64,000 bases of DNA from Lunularia cruciata (Eukaryota; Streptophyta; Marchantiopsida; Lunulariales; Lunulariaceae), in the NCBI GenBank assembly GCA_948567375.1, contig OX419756.1, positions 68,674,552 through 68,738,551 on the forward strand. Direction: 5' to 3'. A program made the position numbers and the translations under genes. The notes under the pieces are model-generated. The model ran no database searches. It had not been told where the DNA came from and saw nothing but the letters and a program-made list of their open reading frames with translations. Positions 55,747-64,000 of the stretch are shown here, piece after piece (the first letter of the stretch is position 1; each line of letters starts with the position of its first letter).

Positions 55747-58010
55747 CCCTTCCGTGACTCCTTCGCCCGGGCACTTGAATGTTGCTCTCTGTGATTTATT
55801 TCGGGAAAATCTGCTTCGAGGGGACTGAACACCAATTCCCGAAATGTTGACAGTTTTACATAACAGAGAGATCTACTTGTCTGTGGCCAACTAGACTACT
55901 CGTTTCTTTGAGAGGTACAACGTGATTCAATTAAATATACCAGGCTGACAAAAGAAGTTGGGTAGAACTTGAGCCGGGCGATCTACGGAGTTCAATGAAA
56001 TGATGTTAAAGAGTAAGAGCAGCAATCACAACGAGACCGTCAGCGCTTAGAGACCTGAGAAGCCGACAAGGCATGAGCGAGATCTCGTTGAGAAATGTCC
56101 TTCAGTCAACAGTGATAAGAAGGTGGCATGACACTACTGCTGCTGAAGGAAGGCACAGGACAGTGTACGCAGAACACCGAACCGACCTGGATCAGGCTCT
56201 TTCTTCTAACCACCGGCTCAAAGTGTTACTGGTGTCACAATTGGTGGAACTTCTCAAGGATACGTTACGTTAACATTGAAGTTCAGATATGGCAGAGAGA
56301 CCGGTGACAGGGTAGTTGCAGAACGGTGATGATGAAATTTAAAAGCTCAGTGCACGTCGGTGCGTACATTGACACTACTTCCTACATTCTAACCTCGATC
56401 TACCTGGAAAATTCTACGAGGAAGGAAAGGAGGGGGAAGACTACAATAGCAGACTCTTCTTATGCCTCTCAGTGATAAGAATCTTTCCCTGTACTCCACT
56501 TATATGTGATAAGGTACAATGCCTCCGGCAGCACTTCTCCTTCGCCAAGAACCTATCCCGCAAGCAAGCAGCCGCAGGATCGCCTCACCCTCAAAAAGTT
56601 CTCGAAGAAAGAAGCGTGTCTATCTACGAAAGCTCCCGATAAAACTCTGAGCAGGGCAGGAGAAAGAAGATAGATAAACCTGCTGTCGTTGTTCGGTGGA
56701 GAAAGAAACTTTCTCGAGAGAACCAAATCCGCCGAAAGAAATTTAATGTGTGCAGCAAGCGCACCAAAGTTTCTCAGATCGGCTCGGGCAGGAGAGGAAG
56801 AATCAGGTGAGCATGAGCATGAGCTCGCACAACTAAAAAAATTATAAAAATTATAAAAAAAAAAGAGACAACCGGCGACCTCTCACTCAACCTACCCTAG
56901 GTTCCCACGACAGCCAGCGCGGGGGGTGGGGGAGAGAAGGGGGAAATAAGCAAGCCAAGCCAAGCCAATCTACACGGCAAAAAGTTGTCCTCGCCCGAGT
57001 CCGATTCGAGGGAAGGAAGAAGGCTTCGTCTCGAAAAGACTGGACTGTCTGGAAAGGAAGGAAGGAAGGAAGGAAGGAAGGAAGGATAGGAGGAAGAGAA
57101 AGGGGACGAAGGAATCGCTAGCGGTAAAGGCGAGGCTCCGTGTAAGGTAGGGAAGAATGCATCAGCAAATAGAGCCACAGCTAGAAAGCCGTTCCTGCTG
57201 CGACTATTTTGGAGCCTGGGTTTCTTTCTAACGCTGAAACCAGCCCTGCCTGCCCGCAACGCGAGCACCCACCACTCAACAATCTGCACTAGTCGTCAGT
57301 GCTCTTCCTCCTCTCCTCTCTCTCAGCCAGCCCCTCCTGCCAGCAGTCAAGTCCACCCCCACCTGCGAGATTGATGTGGTAAACCCCGGTGATGGCGGCC
57401 ACGCACGCGCTTTCACGCGGCGCTCTCTGCCATTACCCGTCCCCCCTTCCCCTTTTTTCCCCTCTCCTCTCAGTCAGACAGACTTCCACCTTCCTCCCTC
57501 TTCACAGAAAGACAAAGCAACACCATCACTAATCTCTCTCTGTCTCCCTCTCTAACTTTCCCAAAGAAATTTCACCGCTATCGAAAGTGCTCCTCCCCTA
57601 CATTCAATCCTCCGACCACCAGCAGACTACGATGCATCCGAACCGGCCACCACAAGTGCTCCTCTCCTTGCTTTCCTGCCACCACCACCAGCCCAACTCA
57701 TCACCGACGGCGGGCCCGGTCCACATATCTTTGGAGAGCTCCTACTGCGATGTTTACTACGTGACCTGGAACTTACGCCATCCACCCAGTTTCAATGGTG
57801 TGCAACTTCCTCCATGCGACAAACTCTTCTACCATGTTCCGACATCCTTACCGCCAACCAGCACGCGACACCTACCACGCTCTCTCACGGAACAACACCC
57901 TCGTCTCTACAATTGGTTTGACTCCCCGCTCTAACCTACCTCGACAACGTACTGTTCACATTACCGACTTAATCATTTTAATAATTGAGCACACTATTTC
58001 GTATATCCAA
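55747..58010. other. GT34 upstream region; GGAA microsatellite; no second gene supported
   Basis: Should contain the GT34 promoter and 5' untranslated region. A (GGAA)n microsatellite spans 57055-57086. A C/T-rich stretch (57300-57580) resembles a plant leader for a plus-strand transcript, and an ORF follows (57632-57934, MHPNRPPQVLLSLLSCHHHQ) with no known domain. It is too weak to call as a gene. Confidence 0.45.
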
Positions 58011-58026
58011 CCATAGTTTACTTTGG

Positions 58027-58129
58027 TTCACCATGGGGCTTAGCCCCATGTTACCTTTTTTTTCTCTCCCTTGTACGGCTTGATGGGGTCTTCCCATCTT
58101 TCGTTTTTCCTACGCGGTCGCCTTTCTCT
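58027..58129 (+). repeat. 103-bp LINE tail insertion with 16-bp target duplication
   Basis: Contains the fullest tail copy outside the LINEs: CATGGGGCTTAGCCCCATG (perfect hairpin), T-rich spacer, GATGGGGTCTTCCCATC and CCTACGCGGTCGCC, ending CTTTCTCT. It is flanked by CCATAGTTTACTTTGG (58011-58026) and CCATAATTTACTTTGG (58130-58145), one mismatch. Confidence 0.9.
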
Positions 58130-58145
58130 CCATAATTTACTTTGG

Positions 58146-61100
58146 GGTAAAGCTTCAGTAGATTATACTCGAAAAACTCTGCTGGGCACAACCAACTCGA
58201 ACAGCTTTGCATGTCAGGATTTGCTACAAACCCTTGCTCCCGAAGAAACTTATCTTTAACGTGGCGCATGATTTACTGATTACTTTGTGAGCTATCAAGG
58301 GCATCGCTTTTCATGCCCGTACTTGTAGCTTTAGTCTTCACCAAGGAATAAGCTCATGTATGTAACCGGCTCCAAGGTGGCTTCAAAGAGGAAGGTAAAA
58401 CCATAGCTAAAGAGGACGGTTCGGTTTCACAGCAAAGAAATCGGATAATTACATTCTCGTCAATTATTGCTTTTCGGAGAAAATCTTATTCCTTATAGTC
58501 ACATTGTGGAAAAGAGAAACACTTTGCAGACTACTCTAGCGGACGAGAAGAAGACGAAAACGTAGCATGCATGGATGCCAGACAAGCCGACGATGGTGAA
58601 TTCGGTCTCTAGTCTCAAGACACATGGCTACTTCTCTTGGCAGTTGCTCCGAAAAGAAAGAAATGATTCCAGATTCCTTAGATATATAGACACGGGATTA
58701 TGGGAGGGCGAAATCTAAGGAAGGTTTGCTTGAATGTCCTTTACTTACACATCGAAATAGCTTTTGCTTCCTGGGATTCATGGTTGCGACGTCTCTTTAC
58801 TGGAAGGATCAACCTCGTCTATCTGGTGGCTGCTCCGAGATTGCTTCAGCTCATGTTCGCTCGTACATTCTAAAGTCTCGGACCAAAGAACAAAGTGCGC
58901 AACCTCCAAAGCTTCGACAATATTTAAGATATAGATCAGAAAAGGAGAAAGCTACAGGAAGTATCCACCTCATGTGTTTCTTTGTGACTTCCAGTGTCTG
59001 TTAGAGCACTGGCAAGATGCAATTGGTAATAGTTTCCAGTACTTATTGTTCCCTTTTCCTTTGGCCCCAGCGACAAGTCCAACATAATATTACCCACTCC
59101 TTCTTTGGAAATACCAAATAAACACCCCAAATAGCTTCTGTTCTCTACGGTATTTGGTAACTCCATGTTATTCCACATGGTCCCAGGTGGCATAACTCTG
59201 TTCCTTGCAGGGTGCTTCAAGTATCAATCTCAAAACTTATGAAGAGAAAATGACTTCTACCACTCGATTTCAGAACAAGAGATTCGTTGGATGATTAAAA
59301 TTCACCCACGACTAAAATTGACCTTATACCAGAAATCCTCCCGTCGATTACGTGCATAAAGCATGTCAGGAGAAAGTGATAGACAGGCAGGCCGGATATG
59401 CTGTCAGCAGCCTGGCAGGATGGTGTCGATGGATGGACGGATGGATGGCAGCGGGCAGGGCATGCGTGCGGGGCGGCCATAATGGAAGGGGAGGTGATTC
59501 CATAAGCATAACGAACGTTCCCGTTAAGGTTACCGTTAGCACCGTTCGATAACTTTGTCCAGGGTAAACCTTTCTCTCCAATACGTATTGTCGATGACAT
59601 TCCTGTCTGTTCTTTACTTCTGGTGAGCGAATCGAGGAGATTGGAATCTTTATGAAAAATTGACAACCCTCTATTGAACTTTTCCTTTCTTAGTGTATGA
59701 AGCCCACGTCTGTTTCAAGCTTAGGGTCAGGACTCATGTCATGTTAAATCATTCCTGCCTTGACGTATTTACCATACGACCCGACGTTCCCGTTATGGGA
59801 ACCCATCAATCACTACTAATCCATGGCAATCAAGATTCTTCTCGGCGGTAGATTGGGTCCATTTTGTGGTCATATACTGTGTCATACGTCAATTCTTGGC
59901 CAGGTTGTTATGATGCAGCTCTTACTATCAGCTGATTAAACGTACTCTGTGCAGTAGATTTCTCCTAGATCAAATTGAGTAGACCATTGTAAATTTATTG
60001 TGATGAAAGTTTTAGTAAGTGAAACTAACTACAGTATACTGTCAAGTCCAAGTACATCATAGGACAACCGCCTGAAATTGTGAGAAGAGAGCTCACAGTT
60101 CTGTGCATTACAGGCTGATCATTCCGGCTAGCATGTCACCATTGAGTTCAAATATTTTGTTCGTTGACCGTCTGCACACCATGAATTGTCAGATTCAACT
60201 GGTATAAGTTGTGAGAATATTTGATTTATATAACGAGTCCCGAAGTCACGTCCTCACATGTCTACAAGTTGATTGCTTGAGCAAAACCTGGAACAGATAT
60301 GTCAATTCGAGATCAACATGACTTGCGTTGATGCGGGAGAGAAGTTTATATAACTCTTTATGCATGTGTGCGGAGTAGAAAAGCACCCACGGATTCAGAT
60401 AACGTGATACATTAATGTAAACATGTTGCTCACTTGATAAAGAGTCTTGTGTACTCCTGCCTGAGAATCAGAATAAGTATAAGGAGCGTCCTATTAGTAA
60501 TGATTCGTAACTGATTCTCAAGGGAGGGTTTAACTCTCCTTCAAACTCTGGAGTTTCCAAAAAGGGTGCAAAGATCACGAACCATCCAATCTAATTGATC
60601 GACAAGAGATTAATTAAGTGGAGCCAGTGTGAATAACCCCTTGGTACTTTGGAAATGATGGGCATGGGTTGTTCATGTTTCCGTTGTCGTTTCCTCGAGG
60701 AAGGAAGAAGGCCCATCTGCCAAGAGTGGCCCGGTACAAAAGAGGACAGCAGATGTACTGTACTTTTCTGAAGGTACAACAAGACGCATTAGGAGCAGTT
60801 TGTTGTTTCTCATCCACAGTGGAAGGTCGAAATTCACATCTTTAATACAAAGTTTAATCTTTCACAGACTTTTAATATAAACTGAAAAACCGAACCATCA
60901 TTCGAGCTGATAATTCTTATCAGTTTCTGTTTTCTGTTTCTTTTTCTTATTTCAATGGGTCCAAAAAGGCTTCTATTCGTAGAGGATAATCCTTATATTA
61001 GACAATACTCCGAGTTTAATTTCTATGCGATGTAAGATATCGACAATCAACTATGGTGAACACTATAAGTACATAACCTACTCCCACAAGGTTTCTTCAT

Positions 61101-63299
61101 AGTTTCGTTCTTGTAGCACTCGGCATAATGTATCCCTCGGTCATGTCCCTCGAGTCACTAAGTTTAACGGATGAATGACCTCAAGAGGGATCTCGTCATC
61201 GAAATTGGTTTTGTATATTAATGGACGAGTCCAAACATAATTGAAACTTATGATCATAAAGAGAATGTTCTTTACAGTAGAAGCAAAAACTGTAACGCCA
61301 TATTACGAGAAAAGGTCAGAAATCTTTTTCGCTCAGATAGACTACCCTTTCCAACTTGTGTCACCATATCTCATGAAAATATCAAGGATTTCTCTCGCTC
61401 AAAATCTCTATATTCCAACTTGTGTGACCAGATCTCAGTAAATAGATTCTGTCTTCTGTCAAATCAGGAACCTAGTGAAGCGACCTGTTACTATGAAGTT
61501 ATTTCACAGACTTATCTCACTCAAAATATAAAACTGTGGCATTACATCTTAGTATAAAATATCGATTCTAGTTGGTAATTAGAGGGATTCGAATTATTTT
61601 CAATTACAGGCTGGTGCCTATAAGACCAATGGATTTGTCACTGTCACTCAAATTTCATCAAAACAATATAGCCAATGCTCTTCAAATAGATATGCCATGT
61701 CCAAATATGATGAGTTTACATCATATTCTCAGTGTTATCGACGTTTCGCTCACGGCTTCTTTTGCCTCATACCCAAATGAAACATATTGGTGTTCACTAA
61801 GTACTCTATATCTCACTTGCATGATAAGATTCTAAACTAATTGCCGTAGATCTTAAAACTTAATACCTCTTCTTTGACTTCTTGTTGAGCATATTGAAGA
61901 TCTTTTCGATTCGTCTTGCAGTCACTATACATGATTTAAGTAATATCCTCCTCAAGATGGAAAGTCAAGTCTGCGTAAGTCTTAAGTCTTCTTCTTGACA
62001 TCTTTCAGATTCAAATACATGAAACTTACAAGAATCTGATTATTCCATTGTTCCATTAGGACACACCTTATTCTGAATTTCTGTACTGTGACGCTAGATT
62101 TCCTTATTGGAAATCTCCACGTGCAGTTTGTTCCGAAATTTGTTGAATTGATGTTTACAAGCACCATTTGGGGTCCAATCACAACGCTTTCTCAGTTGAA
62201 TGTAATGAGAATCTATATTTGGTTTCAGTTTGTAAAATTCTTCTTCATTGCCTCGATTAGGTCATATGCAGATGCAAATTTTCGGTAACCGCAGATCCAA
62301 AGATCAGACACGAGATTACTTTCATTCACTATTCTTGATTATTATAAGTAATAGACTGTATCTTGAACCAATATTTGGTACTTCTTTCAAATTTATATCT
62401 TTTTTATACAAAGTTGCATTCGCTCCCTGCGTTGGACGGAAACGACAAGAAGTGTCTTGCTCTTGTCTTGATAAGGATGTGCATTCATTCGAAAGATTAA
62501 TGACTTGGCTACTTGCTATTGAACGGATTGGGCATATATATTTATATATCCTTCTTCCTCTTCTATGGTTATATATGCCCAGTTGGCTCCATAATTCTAC
62601 TGTGAAAGTAAACAATCTTTTCATCAAACCGGAAGGGAAGGACGAATTTTATCTCACCAAGTACTTCTGTGAACTCAAAAAGCAAGGTTGTCAACCCCGC
62701 TTGACGCTCCAACGACCTACGGAATAATAAGTGGAAAGGTGTCCTAATGCATACTTAAGAAACGAAGAAGTGCCACATGTACCAATGACATTCTATTCGA
62801 ACTCAGATGAGAAGAGCATGCATTCCCAAAAGATAGGCATGGGCTCTGCTTCATGATCATCGTCACCGTATCCTGAAATTCTGGACCGTGTGGTCTGAAC
62901 TTGCTTTCTTGAGTTTGGAACCTAGGTTGCAATGATTATCCCATGTTATGCTTCTTCGCTGTGCGTTTACTTTCTGGTCTCATAGACTCGAATGTCTTAA
63001 CACATTGAACTTTGTCCTGTGAACTGTGGGTGGTTTTTATTATTGTGTGGTTAAACTTTTCACAATGGAAAAGATGTACAAGGCTCATCAGTATCACTTG
63101 GAATGTACAAATGAGATGGGTATCCACATCCAGATAGTTGATATCCGAGATTACATATGTTATATAAATTTCTTCTTTGACCATTCTGGGTATATTGATC
63201 AAGTAATAAAATTAATTAGCATCTTATAAATTGTTTTTTGGCAATTTGAGATTAATTTTCCATATACATATTTACTTAGTAATTTTTGTGGTATATTTT
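58146..63299. other. Unassigned, increasingly AT-rich region
   Basis: No gene recognised. ORFs such as 59295-59666 (-) and 62248-62727 (+, 159 codons) have no known domain and uneven composition. A degenerate tandem array lies at about 61323-61450 (units of 64-65 bp sharing CCAACTTGTGTnACCA and CGCTCA), with possible weaker units to 61560. Confidence 0.45.
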
Positions 63300-64000
63300 A
63301 TGATGAATTTAGCCAAGCTTTGAGTAGTTTGTTTGGGATCCCTTGATAAGGTAGCATGGTACCATGATGGTATCTTCATTACATTAGAGGGGACTTTTTT
63401 AGTAGCAAGTTATGACAAATACTAAATTTTAAGATTTTTAGCTAGGATTGTGCTACTTTAAAAGAGGAGTCCATTTGAATTATATGTTTTAGGAGACCAT
63501 TTCAATCACATGATACTATAATTGTGCTTAGATCTAGTGGTGTAGGATCTTGGATGAGATTGGAATGTATACCGAAATGACATAAGCCCTACACCTTTTG
63601 TCTATAGCTAGTACCATTAATAAGACTATTTACTCCTCATGCATTTTGTATCCTTCCTAAGTGATGGATAGCATTAGAGGTGTTGGAGTACAAGGAGCTA
63701 TTATATCTTGATTGATCTCTTTGAGCTTATAGATTGGTATATCTCACACCTCTCCTCAAAGGGCTTGTCAAGGATAATTTATGAGTATCTTAAAGATTAC
63801 TTCCAGGAGCATGATACCTCTAGTGGTTTCACAAAGTTGTTCTAAGTGTTTGCAATACGAACAAGGATAGAGTTTATTGTGTCAATTATTCAAGTGTTAG
63901 GTGCTATTTTACTTCTTGTAATGGAGAAGGATATACGAACATTGGATTGATTGCCATTGGAAAAGTCATCTATGCCTAGTTAGCTCTACAATTCTCCTTC
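63300..64000 (+). mobile_element. LINE-like copy L3, N-terminal RT region, truncated by the window edge
   Basis: Colinear with L1 23680-24380: GGGATCCCTTGATAAGGTAGC (L1 GTGATCCCTTGGACGAGTTAGC), GCTTGTCAAGGATAATTTATG, GATACCTCTAGTGGTTTCAC, GTGTTAGGTGCTA, and ATGGAGAAGGATAT followed by ATTGCCATTGG. It is more AT-rich and more decayed than L1. The element continues beyond the window. Confidence 0.78.

Noticed and set aside
57632-57934. Possible plus-strand gene after a C/T-rich leader
   Set aside because: About 100 codons with no known domain and no clear splice partner; a leader-like composition alone is not enough.
60955-61035. Short ORF MGPKRLLFVEDNPYIRQY that resembles the start of a response-regulator receiver domain
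   Set aside because: Only 26 codons, no downstream exon continuing the fold, in AT-rich DNA; probably chance or at best a tiny fragment.
62248-62727. 159-codon ORF on the plus strand
   Set aside because: No recognisable domain and composition follows the AT-rich surroundings; no splice context found.

Overview
The window is nuclear DNA from a land plant or close streptophyte relative with swimming sperm, most likely a seed-free plant such as a bryophyte. It holds a plant-type spliced ribosomal protein L6 gene. Next to it is a spliced CFAP61 gene, a motile-cilium radial-spoke factor that flowering plants and conifers have no use for. Introns are short (roughly 100-500 bp). The rest is dominated by retrotransposons. 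The lineage call is inference from gene content; no species is identified.

Layout: 1-2260 no gene recognised. 2443-3721 (+) RPL6, convergent with CFAP61 at 4143-13959 (-). 15270-48200 is one nested retrotransposon block. 53327-55746 (-) is a five-exon GT34-type glycosyltransferase whose exon phases join cleanly into 398 codons. 55.7-63.3 kb is mostly unassigned. 63.3-64.0 kb is the start of another retroelement copy that runs off the edge.

The block is built on two head-to-head copies of one LINE-like family (L2 on -, 15270-22688; L1 on +, 22851-48200). The family has an N-terminal C2H2 finger, a reverse transcriptase and a C-terminal zinc knuckle plus restriction-like (PD-(D/E)XK-type) endonuclease region. 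L2 was cut by Ty3/gypsy chromovirus A (16358-21409, 5-bp target duplication AAAGG). L1 was cut inside its RT GDPLGG motif by the large Ty3/gypsy element B (24738-46439). B was itself cut by chromovirus C (27783-33395) and by the young, nearly intact, oppositely oriented Ty3 element D (36686-44520). Short 50-100 bp copies of the LINE 3' tail lie elsewhere in the window; three of them are flanked by 11-16 bp direct repeats.

The most notable content is element B. Between its gag zinc knuckles and its reverse transcriptase it carries a cytosine-5 DNA methyltransferase of DNMT3-like motif order. Its pol ends in a PHD finger instead of a chromodomain. A retrotransposon carrying both a DNA-methylation writer and a histone-tail reader module points to interaction with host chromatin marks. 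This copy is dead, with in-frame stops, but the frame is otherwise continuous. Many disabling changes in A-D are C-to-T or G-to-A in CG or CHG context, as expected for decay of methylated elements.
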